Shown here one piece after another: positions 30,545 to 38,216 of a stretch of 38,905 bases of DNA (position 1 is its first letter; every line of letters begins with the position of its first letter). The translations under genes and the position numbers were made by a program. The stretch lies in the IMG/VR virus record IMGVR_UViG_3300047381_000835, positions 1 through 38,905 of that record, one strand, 5' to 3'. The DNA is from a virus. A model generated the notes under the pieces. The model was given only the letters and a program-made list of their open reading frames with translations, did not search any database and was not told the DNA's origin.

Positions 30545-32929
30545 ATGGCAGAAAAAATTGTATCACCTGGTGTATTTACGAGAGAAAATGACCTTTCTTT
30601 CTTAGCACAAGGGATTGGTGAGATAGGAGCAGCAGTAATTGGACCATTCCAAAAAGGACCTGCATTCGTACCAACCGTTGTCAGTACACAATCAGAATTT
30701 GAAGAAATATTCGGAACACCTAATGGTTCATACTATACAGGTTACACCGTACAAAATTATTTAAGAGAAGCAGGAACTGTAACAATTGTTAGAGTTGGTC
30801 ATGTAGGTGGGTATTCACATACAAGAGCAGCTGGTATAGTAGTTAGTGGTTCTGCGATTCAAGGAGGACGAAAATTAGTTGGAGTTTTACACGCAACACA
30901 CAATGGAGATGAATCTGTTGGTGTACTTGGTGATGGTGAACCTCTATCTGGTATTATAGATTGTCAACCTTCGGCATCAGCTTTCTCTATTAGTGGTTCT
31001 AACATAGGAACTGGAGTATCCGCATCTGTACTACCAAGTGCAGGAAATGATTTATCGGATGTATTTGGAGAATCTGCAAGAGGTTCTAAAAAAATATACA
31101 TGAACAAATACTTTGAAAAAAGAGCTGGTTCATTAGTTAATAACTTCTTAAGTGGTTCTAAAGTAACTGTAATTGATTTAGGTACTCAAGAATTTACACA
31201 AGATATTCAACACGCTTCCACTCCTTGGATACAATCTCAGTTGATTTCTGGTGAAAGAAGTGATTTATTTAGACTACATACTATCGGTGATGGTGGAAAC
31301 TACAATAAAGAATTTAAATTAGCAGTATTTAACGTAAAAGCAGCTGGTTCAAATAATTCTACTGATTACGCAACTTTCTCAATCGCAATTAGAGGATACT
31401 CTGATACAGATAAGAGACCAGTAATCTTAGAAACATTCAATAACTTGAACTTAGACCCTGCTTCACCAAATTACATTAAGAAAGTAATAGGTGATAGAAA
31501 CGTTGTAATAGATTCAAACGGAAAACAAACTGAAAACGGAGATTATGTAAATCGTTCTAAGTATGTAAGAGTAGAATGTAAAGTAGAAGGTTCATTTCCT
31601 GTAACTGCAGGACCATTTGGACATGGTAAATACTCATCACCACTTAGTGGTTCAGATAGTATTACACCTGGTGTAATCTTCTCAATAGATTCTAAAGATA
31701 ACAACGCATCGAATGGTGTACAATTTAGTGGAATTGATTTAGAGACAGGTACTGTTAAAATTGATAACTCACATTTCTTATCACCAATTCCAGTTGGAGC
31801 AGGATATGGTTCAAACACTGTATTTGCATTTGATGGAACTGTAACTACATCAGACGGAACACATTCATTTGGTTTTGAATTGACTGGTTCTGCAGCCGTT
31901 GATATTAACAAAAGACAATTTTTAGTTGGATTCCAAGGTGGATTTGATGGTTTATCTCCAACTACTGAAGTAGCACTTGCTGGTTCATCAGCAAACTTTG
32001 GTAGTGGTAACACACAAGGATTTAATTGTTCAACTTCAACCGCTAGTGGTTCAATCGCATATATTAAAGGTATTAACTCAGTATCTAACCCTGATGATTT
32101 TGATATTAACTTAGTATCAGCACCTGGTATTGTTCGTAGACATCACTCTTATGTATTTGATAAGATTGTTGATATGGTAGAAGCTAGAGAAGATGCATTC
32201 TTTATCGGTGATGTTGTTGGTGTAACTTACAACTCATCTAATGGAAATGTATCATCAGATACTATATCACAAGCAGTTGAACAAGCTAACGGATTAGATT
32301 CTAACTATGTAGGTACATACTACCCATGGGTTAAAACAATCGATTCAAGAACAAACAGACTAACCGCTGTTCCACCATCAGTATTGATGCCTGGAATATA
32401 CGCAGCCAATGATGCTGTAGCAGCTGAATGGTTTGCACCAGCTGGTTTAAACAGAGGTGGTATCGTAGGAGCTGTTTCTGTATTGAATAGATTAACACAC
32501 GCTGAGAGAGATACTCTATATGAAGGAAAAGTTAATCCAATCGCATCTTTCCCTGGTGAAGGTATTGTTGCATTTGGACAGAAAACTTTACAAGATAGAG
32601 CATCTGCACTTGATAGAATCAATGTAAGAAGATTAATGATTAAAGTTAAGAAGTACATTGCATCTACATCAAGATACTTAGTATTCGAACAGAATACGGC
32701 ACAAACAAGAGGTAGATTCTTGAATACTGTAAATCCTTATTTAGAAGGAATACAACAAAGACAAGGTTTATATGCATTTAGAGTGGTGATGGATGAGAGT
32801 AATAACACACCAGATGTAATCGACAGAAATATATTGGCTGGACAGATTTTCTTACAACCAACAAAAACTGCTGAATTCATCGTGTTAGATTTCAACATCT
32901 TACCGACAGGAGCATCATTCTCAGCATAA
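30545..32929 (+). CDS. 18: Tail sheath protein, gp18-like
   Basis: The protein has 794 residues (T4 gp18: 659). The N-terminus SPGVFTRENDLSFLAQGIGE then A-A-V-I-G-P-F-Q-K-G-P-A-F-V-P is the classic sheath start, with F-G-T-P and Y-T-V-Q-N-Y-L-R-E-A-G-T-V-T-I-V-R-V-G following. The middle (about 110-480) is a surface-exposed variable insertion region rich in Ser/Gly. The conserved C-terminal domain starts near 570: S-R-T-N-R-L-T-A-V-P-P-S, G-I-Y-A-A-N-D, W-F-A-P-A-G-L-N-R-G-G-I, N-P-I-A-S-F-P-G-E-G-I-V-A-F-G-Q-K-T-L, and RRLMIKVKKYIASTSRYLVF. Sheath subunits form the contractile tube around gp19 and shorten on infection. It is flanked by its own motif upstream and by the tube gene after 54 bases. 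Confidence 0.97.
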   Translation: MAEKIVSPGVFTRENDLSFLAQGIGEIGAAVIGPFQKGPAFVPTVVSTQSEFEEIFGTPNGSYYTGYTVQNYLREAGTVTIVRVGHVGGYSHTRAAGIVVSGSAIQGGRKLVGVLHATHNGDESVGVLGDGEPLSGIIDCQPSASAFSISGSNIGTGVSASVLPSAGNDLSDVFGESARGSKKIYMNKYFEKRAGSLVNNFLSGSKVTVIDLGTQEFTQDIQHASTPWIQSQLISGERSDLFRLHTIGDGGNYNKEFKLAVFNVKAAGSNNSTDYATFSIAIRGYSDTDKRPVILETFNNLNLDPASPNYIKKVIGDRNVVIDSNGKQTENGDYVNRSKYVRVECKVEGSFPVTAGPFGHGKYSSPLSGSDSITPGVIFSIDSKDNNASNGVQFSGIDLETGTVKIDNSHFLSPIPVGAGYGSNTVFAFDGTVTTSDGTHSFGFELTGSAAVDINKRQFLVGFQGGFDGLSPTTEVALAGSSANFGSGNTQGFNCSTSTASGSIAYIKGINSVSNPDDFDINLVSAPGIVRRHHSYVFDKIVDMVEAREDAFFIGDVVGVTYNSSNGNVSSDTISQAVEQANGLDSNYVGTYYPWVKTIDSRTNRLTAVPPSVLMPGIYAANDAVAAEWFAPAGLNRGGIVGAVSVLNRLTHAERDTLYEGKVNPIASFPGEGIVAFGQKTLQDRASALDRINVRRLMIKVKKYIASTSRYLVFEQNTAQTRGRFLNTVNPYLEGIQQRQGLYAFRVVMDESNNTPDVIDRNILAGQIFLQPTKTAEFIVLDFNILPTGASFSA

Positions 32930-32951
32930 TTAATTAAAAATAAAAAAACTA

Positions 32952-32961
32952 TATATTTATA
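32952..32961 (+). promoter_or_regulatory. Putative late promoter motif TATATTTATA (tube)
   Basis: An exact copy of the 10-mer in the 54-base gap between sheath and tube genes, 22 bases before the tube ATG, with AGGAG (32971..32975) between. Confidence 0.65.
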
Positions 32962-32983
32962 ATAGTAAATAGGAGAAAAAAAA

Positions 32984-33472
32984 ATGGCAGAAGTATTAGA
33001 ATTTAACGATATGTTTTATACCAACTTTGAACCTAAGATGCAAAATAGGTTCATCATGGAAATTGATGGTATTCCTTCATATCTTATAAAAGTAGCTACA
33101 AGACCAACTATTCAGTTTGAAACTGTTGTTCTTGACCACATCAATGTTAAGAGAAAACTCAAAGGTAAAGGGGATTGGCAAGATGTTACCATGACACTTT
33201 ATGACCCAATTGTTCCAAGTGGTGCACAAGCAGTAATGGAATGGGTGAGAACTTCTCATGAATCTATCACCGGTAGAGATGGATACGCAGATTTCTATAA
33301 AAAAGATATCCAATGTTATCTATTAGGACCTGTTGGTGATAAAATTGAACAATGGACTCTTAAAGGTGCATTTATCCAATCAGCAAACTTCGGTGGATTG
33401 GATTGGTCATCAAACGAACCTACTTCAATTGAATTGACACTTTCTTATGATTACGCAATCTTAGAATTTTAA
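32984..33472 (+). CDS. 19: Tail tube protein, gp19-like
   Basis: A 162-residue protein, almost the length of T4 gp19 (163). It contains F-E-P-K-M-Q-N-R-F-I-M-E-I-D-G-I-P (about 15-31), IKVATRPTIQFETVVLDHIN, KRKLKGKGDWQDVTMTLYDP (55-74), then A-V-M-E-W-V-R-T-S-H-E, KKDIQCYLLGPVGDKIEQW, and a final L-K-G-A-F-I-Q-S-A-N-F-G-G-L-D-W. These are the strand and loop landmarks of T4-type tubes. The subunits stack as hexameric rings within the sheath. The gene has a good SD and a strong terminator follows. It shows none of the repeat or low-complexity character of the fibres. Confidence 0.97.
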   Translation: MAEVLEFNDMFYTNFEPKMQNRFIMEIDGIPSYLIKVATRPTIQFETVVLDHINVKRKLKGKGDWQDVTMTLYDPIVPSGAQAVMEWVRTSHESITGRDGYADFYKKDIQCYLLGPVGDKIEQWTLKGAFIQSANFGGLDWSSNEPTSIELTLSYDYAILEF

Positions 33473-33499
33473 TACTACTCCAACTTATTTTTATAAAGA

Positions 33500-33528
33500 A
33501 AAAAGTTCTCTTAGTGAGAACTTTTTTT
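33500..33528 (+). terminator. Intrinsic terminator after the tube gene
   Basis: AAAAAGTTCTC (33500..33510), loop TTAGT, GAGAACTTTTT (33516..33526) give an 11-bp stem with the U-run included, extending to 33528. It ends 56 bases after the tube stop. Confidence 0.9.
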
Positions 33529-33557
33529 ATGCCTAATTTCTAATTTTTTAAAACTTA

Positions 33558-33567
33558 TATATTTATA
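33558..33567 (+). promoter_or_regulatory. Putative late promoter motif TATATTTATA (baseplate/chaperone unit)
   Basis: An exact copy of the 10-mer, 25 bases before the ATG at 33593. There is no SD in the short leader, unlike the sheath and tube genes. Confidence 0.6.
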
Positions 33568-33592
33568 TACGAAACAATTAAAATAAAGTTAT

Positions 33593-34348
33593 ATGGCAAA
33601 TTACGATTTTCCTACCGAAGTGATATCACTACCATCACAAGGTAAATGTTATCCAGAAGATAATCCCCTATCATCTGGAGAAATAGAAATAAAATACATG
33701 ACTGCGAAAGAAGAAGAAATTCTTGCTTCACAGAATCTTATACGAAAGGGGGTGGTTCTTGACAAGTTATTTGAGTCAATTATAGTAGATAAAGCAATTA
33801 ATATCGATGATATTATATTGGGGGACAAAAATGCTATAATGTTGGCAGTTCGTATTTTGGGTTATGGTCCAGAATATACTGTTCAGGTACAAGATGAAAT
33901 GGGTGATGCTCATAAAACATCTGTTGACTTATCAAAAGTACAAACAAAAGAAACTGATTTAGAACTACTAAATAGAGAAAACTCTTATACATATACCACT
34001 ACAACAGGAGTAAATCTTCAATGGAGAATATTAACACATGGTGATGAAAAGAAAATTGATGCTGATATTAAAGCATTAAATAGATTAAATCAAGATGCAC
34101 CATCCGCTGAATTAACTACAAGGTATCGATATATGATTACCTCTGTTGATGGTAAAGAAGATGCAAAATCAATCAATGATTTTATCAACAATAAGTTTTT
34201 AACAAGAGATACAAGAGCATTCCGAGAAAATGTTAGGAAACACCAGCCTGATATCAATATGGAATTCCCTTTCACGAATCCAACTACTGGTGATACGGAG
34301 GTGAAGCCCATTCCAATGGGCGTGGGGTTTTTTTGGCCTACCGACTAA
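33593..34348 (+). CDS. 26: Baseplate hub protein, gp26-like (T4_baseplate family)
   Basis: A 251-residue protein. It starts NYDFPTEVISLPSQGKCYPE, then N-P-L-S-S-G-E-I-E-I-K-Y-M-T-A-K-E-E-E-I-L (about 24-44), NLIRKGVVLDKLFES, and D-D-I-I-L-G-D-K-N-A-I-M-L-A-V-R-I-L-G-Y-G. This start (L-P-S-x-G-x-x-Y-P ... E-I-x-x-M-T-A-K-E-E) is the signature of the T4-type base plate protein family to which gp26 belongs (T4 gp26: 208 residues). The C-terminus ends IPMGVGFFWPTD. In T4, gp26 is part of the hub assembly route. It lies just before a small gene whose frame is open through the T7 run at 34328..34334, near the end of this gene, so it may also be made as an extended fusion. There is no SD. Confidence 0.8.
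   Translation: MANYDFPTEVISLPSQGKCYPEDNPLSSGEIEIKYMTAKEEEILASQNLIRKGVVLDKLFESIIVDKAINIDDIILGDKNAIMLAVRILGYGPEYTVQVQDEMGDAHKTSVDLSKVQTKETDLELLNRENSYTYTTTTGVNLQWRILTHGDEKKIDADIKALNRLNQDAPSAELTTRYRYMITSVDGKEDAKSINDFINNKFLTRDTRAFRENVRKHQPDINMEFPFTNPTTGDTEVKPIPMGVGFFWPTD
34297..34334 (+). other. Candidate programmed frameshift region: SD-like element, hairpin and T7 slippery run
   Basis: GGAGGTGA (34297..34304) is an internal SD-like sequence. GCCCAT (34306..34311), TCCA, ATGGGC (34316..34321) form a perfect 6-bp hairpin. GTGGGG then leads into seven T (34328..34334), read as TTT-TTT-TGG in the gp26-like frame. The frame of the following small gene is open from 34305 through this run, so a +1 or -2 slip on the T-run would fuse the two proteins at about 322-323 residues. 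Confidence 0.5.
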
Positions 34349-34358
34349 TTACTCAGTC

Positions 34359-34562
34359 ATGCTCCATAAGCAAATTTTTGAGTTATGTTACTATGGTAAT
34401 GGATTCACTCAAGAAGGAGTTTATAGGTTACCAGTACATATCAGAACGTTTTATTATAAACAACTTGCTGAGGCTAAAGAAAAGGAAGAAGAACAACTTA
34501 AAAAAAGTTCTAAATCTACAAATTCACAAGCTAAAGGACCAAATGTAAATGTGAGGAAGTAA
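34359..34562 (+). CDS. Small tail assembly protein, probable frameshift partner (gp51-like position)
   Basis: A 67-residue protein if it starts at ATG 34359. It begins HKQIFELCYYGNGFTQEGVY, then R-L-P-V-H-I-R-T-F-Y-Y-K-Q-L (23-36) and a charged Lys/Glu/Ser tail. The Y-Y-G-x-G-F-x-x-x-x-V-Y-x-x-P-x-x-x-R-x-F-Y pattern is familiar from small genes before tape-measure genes in marine T4-like phages. No Shine-Dalgarno precedes the ATG, which lies only 10 bases after the TAA of the gp26-like gene. Its frame continues upstream without a stop to 34305, and the previous gene crosses a T7 run there. So it may be made mainly as a C-terminal extension by frameshifting, as in other tail assembly chaperone pairs. 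The stop overlaps the next terminator's stem. Confidence 0.65.
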   Translation: MLHKQIFELCYYGNGFTQEGVYRLPVHIRTFYYKQLAEAKEKEEEQLKKSSKSTNSQAKGPNVNVRK

Positions 34563-34581
34563 AATTCCTCACTTTTTTTTT
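34551..34581 (+). terminator. Intrinsic terminator overlapping the end of the small tail gene
   Basis: GTGAGGAA (34551..34558) and TTCCTCAC (34565..34572) form an 8-bp stem with loop GTAAAA, then a nine-T run (34573..34581). The left arm is inside the last codons and the TAA (34560..34562) lies in the loop. Confidence 0.9.
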
Positions 34582-34585
34582 AAAC

Positions 34586-34595
34586 TATATTTATA
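34586..34595 (+). promoter_or_regulatory. Putative late promoter motif TATATTTATA (tape-measure unit)
   Basis: An exact copy of the 10-mer, four bases after the terminator's T-run and 26 bases before the ATG at 34622. Confidence 0.65.
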
Positions 34596-34621
34596 GTAGT
34601 ATAAATGTGGAGTATAAAAAT

Positions 34622-34870
34622 ATGAAAAAACTTACAACGGAACAAAGGCAAGTAGTTAAAGATTCTTTAACAAAAAAGTTTAATCTTCCAGAAGGACTTA
34701 TAGATACATTATTTAAACGAGGTTTGGGTAAAAAACTCAAAGGTGATAAAGAGTTTGCCAAATTAGGAAAAGATTTAGATGATGCCTTCACTGCACTAAG
34801 AAAAAAAGCAGAAGAAAGAAAAAAACAAGGAAAACCAATTCCTAAAGCGTGGCAACGTTTATTAAACTAA
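34622..34870 (+). CDS. Small basic helical protein before tape measure
   Basis: An 82-residue protein of unknown function. It is Lys/Leu-rich and helical: KKLTTEQRQVVKDSLTKKFN (2-21), L-P-E-G-L-I-D-T-L-F-K-R-G-L-G-K-K, then KEFAKLGKDLDDAFTALRKK and K-P-I-P-K-A-W-Q-R-L-L-N at the end. The ATG at 34622 was chosen rather than the GTG at 34607 because GGAG (34609..34612) is nine bases before the ATG, a normal ribosome site, and the GTG would place it inside the gene. It lies between the candidate frameshift pair and the tape measure, so a role in tape-measure folding or tail assembly is possible. No known family was recognised. Confidence 0.7.
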   Translation: MKKLTTEQRQVVKDSLTKKFNLPEGLIDTLFKRGLGKKLKGDKEFAKLGKDLDDAFTALRKKAEERKKQGKPIPKAWQRLLN

Positions 34871-34889
34871 TATAAAGGAACTGTATTAG

Positions 34890-37800
34890 ATGGCTGAATC
34901 GTTAAAGCAACAAAAAGCGAGAATTAAATTAGAACAGGAATATCAGAGCGCTCTGAAAGTTTCCCAATCTCTTATAGCCGATATTCAATCGGATATTGAT
35001 TCAGAAATTGATTATAGAACAAAATTAGGCCAAAAAATAAAAGAGTTTAATAGTGAATTGAAATCATCGGTTAGTGGACTGAGTGATTCTGCATCAATTA
35101 CACAAGAAATTCAAAGAATAGAAGCTGAAAAAGATAGAATAGCTTCATCTCATTTTGGTAAAAATAAAGCAATTGGTGATGCTAAAGTAGATATATTAGA
35201 TACTACCTTAGCTACATTACGAACAGAAGAAAAACTTGCTCAAAACACAGAAGCTGTAAATAAAGCAGCAAAACAATACGAAGAATCAATAGGAGGTGCT
35301 CTTGATAAAATGACAGGACACCTTAATCAAATACCTGTTCTTGGTGGAATGTTAGGTTCACTTGCTAAAAAAGGAGCAGATGGAATCAAAAACAAATTAG
35401 GTAAAGCATCAAAACAATTTGTAGTTGATTTCAACGAAGGGATGAGAGAAGGTAAATCTCAAGCTGCTGGATTAGCAAATGCTATGAAGAAATCAGGAGG
35501 AGCTGTATTTAAATCTATATTCTCTTGGAGAACTGCCATGGTTGGGTTTGTTGCCTTACTTGGAATGAGTTTACTCACCATGGATAAAATGCAAAAATCC
35601 ACAATTGCATTTAGACAAGAAACAGGAATACTCAACGGACAATTTGCAGGTATATCATCTAAGATAGGAACTGTATCAGGAATTGCTCAAGGTATGGGTG
35701 GTTCACTTGAAGATGGTGCAAAAGCAGCTGGAGCAATGTTTAACGCCTTTGGTGGTGTTGAAGATGTAAGTGCAGCAGTACTAAATAATACTACCAAATT
35801 AGCGGTAGGTATGGGATTAAGTGCAGATGCTATTGGTAATGTAAATAAACTATTCCAAAACGCATTCGGACAATCACAAGACCTTGCTCAGAACATGGTT
35901 AACATAACCGTTCAAGCTTCAAACTTAGCAGGAGTACCTGCAGATAAGGTATTGAAGGATATGGCGGAAAGTTCTGAAGAAGTTTACACTTACTTCAAAG
36001 GTTCACCACAATCTTTACAGAAGGCAGCAATTCAAGCAGCTAAATTAGGTACATCAATTAAACAAGCAGCTGGTGTTGCTAAAGGATTACTTGATTTTGA
36101 ATCTTCTATTAATTCAGAATTAGAAGCAAGTGCAATATTAGGTACAAATCTTAACTTCAATCAAGCAAGATATCTTGCAGCTCAAGGTGATGTTGTAGGA
36201 GCTCAACAAGCAACTTTAAAAGAAGTAAGTAAACTTGGTGATTTAACAAAACTTAATGTTTATCAACAAGAAGCTCTTTCCAAAGCAGCAGGAATGCCAA
36301 TTGGAGATATGATTAACCAACAGAGAATCCAAAAAAAACTTGGTGATTTAAAAGGAAAAGATTTAGAAGCGGCTCAAGCTTTAATAGCTTCTGGTAAAGA
36401 TTTATCCAAAATGGATAAAAAAGGATTACAAGCGGCTTTAAACCAACAAAAAACCACTAATCAAATGAACACATCTATGGATGTACTAAAAGGTCAATTG
36501 GCAAATATCGGTATGAAGGTAGGTCAATTATTAATGCCTTTAGCTCAAGGTTTGATGAAGTGGATAAATGATGGTGGAATGAAAATACTAAAAGGTGGTA
36601 TTGAGAAGGTACAAACTGCATTCGATAAAATGGGAGACTGGTTTACTGCAAACAAACCATCGATTATGAGTTTTATTGATGGAATGAAAGAAGGGTTTGG
36701 TGTTGTTAAAGATGCTGTAATGAAAGCATACGATATTATAAAACCAGCATTTGATTGGATAGGTGATAAACTTGCAGGACTTAGTGGAGAAGAAGCGGGT
36801 AGTGCAGGAGGACTTGGTAAAAAAATAGTTGTATTGGGTGCCGCCTTTATGGGATTAAAATTAGTATTTCCATTATTAAAATTATTAGGTGGTGGTATAT
36901 TTGGTATAGGAAAAAATCTACTCAGTCTTGGTAAAACAACAACTAAAACTGCATCAAGTAGTGGAGGATTCTTAAAAACATTAGGTAATGGTATCAAATC
37001 AATAGGACAAGGATTGGGTGGAGCAATTAAATCTATTGCATCTGGTTTAGGTGGAGCAATGAAATCTATTGGTAGTGGTATTGGAGGTTTAATATCTGGT
37101 ATATCAAAAGGTATTGGTACTGCATTGAATGTTATAGGAAAAGGACTTGGTGGATTCTTAAAAGGATTATCAGGTGGATTAGCATCATTAGCAAATCCAG
37201 CAGCTCTAATCGGATTAGCAGCAATCACATTAGCATTTATTGGTTTAGCGGCCGCCATGAGAATTATGGCTCCTGCACTTGAACCATTAGGTAAAATGTT
37301 TAAATCTATATTTGAAGGAATTGCCGCTATTGTAGTTCCTGTAATTGAAATACTTGTAAATGGATTTGTACAATTAGCAGATGTAATAGGAAATACTATG
37401 ATAGGTATGATGGAGGCATTTGCACCTATCGTAGAAACAGTAGCTGGAGCATTTGTATCAATTGCAGAAGTAGTTGGAGAAACAATCATAGGTGTATTTG
37501 ATTCTATTGGTAATACACTTGGAATGATAGTAGAAAAATCAGGTTCTGCAGGTGAAGTACTTGCTATGGCAGGAGCAATCACTGCTCTTGGTGGAGCCCT
37601 TGCGGTATTTGGAGTTGGAGCAGGAGTAGGTGCAGCCGCTGGAGGTATTGGAAATGCGGTTGGTGCTATTGGTAATAAATTTGCAAGTTGGGTGAGTGGT
37701 GAAGAACAACAACCAACAGGTCCTCTTGCAATGTTAGAAAAATTAGTAACGTTTGGACCAGGTATTACAACATTTTCAAGTCATTTAGTAACATCAATAG

Positions 37801-38204
37801 AAAATTTTGATATCTTTTTAGAAAAAGTACAATCCTCTATAACTCCTATTCAATCACTAACTCAAGTACTCAATGAGTTCTCAACTGCAATGTTTGGTGT
37901 AGCTATGGCAGCCCAAGGATTGGATGTTAAGAACATAGGATTCATAACAGGTATGGCGGGAGCCGCTACGGGTGGTAGTGCTAAATTACCAGAACTTGTT
38001 TCAAAATTAGCTGAGAAAATAGGATTAATGGAAGGTGATAAGGGAGATAATAAAGAATTACTTAAAAAATTAGATGAAGTACGAGATGCAGTACTATTAG
38101 GTGCTTTAATTGAAATGGATGGAGATGTATTAACAAGAGGGATTGGTGGAAAATTAGAAAAACAACTTAATCGTTCAAACTTTGCATCAAGATTAGTATC
38201 ATAA
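34890..38204 (+). CDS. Tape-measure protein
   Basis: A 1104-residue protein. Residues 1-140 are a charged helical, coiled-coil start (KARIKLEQEYQSALKVSQSL). A hydrophobic segment R-T-A-M-V-G-F-V-A-L-L-G-M-S-L-L (about 214-229) follows, then a long Ala/Gly-rich helical domain with Q-G-M-G-G-S-L-E-D-G-A-K-A-A-G-A-M-F-N (about 269-287). Residues about 690-760 are Gly/Ser/Ile repeats of the type IKSIGQGLGGAIKSIASGLG, and about 767-900 hold further hydrophobic helices. The C-terminus has a charged region ending N-R-S-N-F-A-S-R-L-V-S. This composition, length and position after the tube and assembly genes define a tape measure. At about 0.15-0.17 nm per residue it would predict a tail near 165-185 nm, longer than T4. 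A long minus-strand open frame here (36545..37582) is a shadow of the repeats. Confidence 0.9.
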   Translation: MAESLKQQKARIKLEQEYQSALKVSQSLIADIQSDIDSEIDYRTKLGQKIKEFNSELKSSVSGLSDSASITQEIQRIEAEKDRIASSHFGKNKAIGDAKVDILDTTLATLRTEEKLAQNTEAVNKAAKQYEESIGGALDKMTGHLNQIPVLGGMLGSLAKKGADGIKNKLGKASKQFVVDFNEGMREGKSQAAGLANAMKKSGGAVFKSIFSWRTAMVGFVALLGMSLLTMDKMQKSTIAFRQETGILNGQFAGISSKIGTVSGIAQGMGGSLEDGAKAAGAMFNAFGGVEDVSAAVLNNTTKLAVGMGLSADAIGNVNKLFQNAFGQSQDLAQNMVNITVQASNLAGVPADKVLKDMAESSEEVYTYFKGSPQSLQKAAIQAAKLGTSIKQAAGVAKGLLDFESSINSELEASAILGTNLNFNQARYLAAQGDVVGAQQATLKEVSKLGDLTKLNVYQQEALSKAAGMPIGDMINQQRIQKKLGDLKGKDLEAAQALIASGKDLSKMDKKGLQAALNQQKTTNQMNTSMDVLKGQLANIGMKVGQLLMPLAQGLMKWINDGGMKILKGGIEKVQTAFDKMGDWFTANKPSIMSFIDGMKEGFGVVKDAVMKAYDIIKPAFDWIGDKLAGLSGEEAGSAGGLGKKIVVLGAAFMGLKLVFPLLKLLGGGIFGIGKNLLSLGKTTTKTASSSGGFLKTLGNGIKSIGQGLGGAIKSIASGLGGAMKSIGSGIGGLISGISKGIGTALNVIGKGLGGFLKGLSGGLASLANPAALIGLAAITLAFIGLAAAMRIMAPALEPLGKMFKSIFEGIAAIVVPVIEILVNGFVQLADVIGNTMIGMMEAFAPIVETVAGAFVSIAEVVGETIIGVFDSIGNTLGMIVEKSGSAGEVLAMAGAITALGGALAVFGVGAGVGAAAGGIGNAVGAIGNKFASWVSGEEQQPTGPLAMLEKLVTFGPGITTFSSHLVTSIENFDIFLEKVQSSITPIQSLTQVLNEFSTAMFGVAMAAQGLDVKNIGFITGMAGAATGGSAKLPELVSKLAEKIGLMEGDKGDNKELLKKLDEVRDAVLLGALIEMDGDVLTRGIGGKLEKQLNRSNFASRLVS

Positions 38205-38216
38205 GGAGAATAAATT

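Noticed and set aside
34306-34334. Hairpin plus T7 run as an intrinsic terminator inside the gp26-like gene
   Set aside because: Six bases separate the stem from the T-run, the site is within coding sequence, and a proper terminator follows at 34551. Frameshift signal is a better reading.
34333-34548. A 71-codon frame starting at TTG 34333
   Set aside because: It lies in a third frame over the 34359 gene, has no SD, and its protein looks random. The 34359 frame shows a recognisable Y-Y-G-x-G-F and R-x-F-Y-Y pattern.
34607-34621. GTG at 34607 as start of the small gene before the tape measure
   Set aside because: It would place the GGAG ribosome site inside the gene. ATG 34622 has normal spacing.
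36545-37582. Long minus-strand open frame (345 codons) opposite the tape measure
   Set aside because: It mirrors the Gly/Ile/Ser-repeat coding of the tape-measure gene, consists largely of Pro/Ile/Asn/Ala, and has no ribosome site or related neighbour on that strand.
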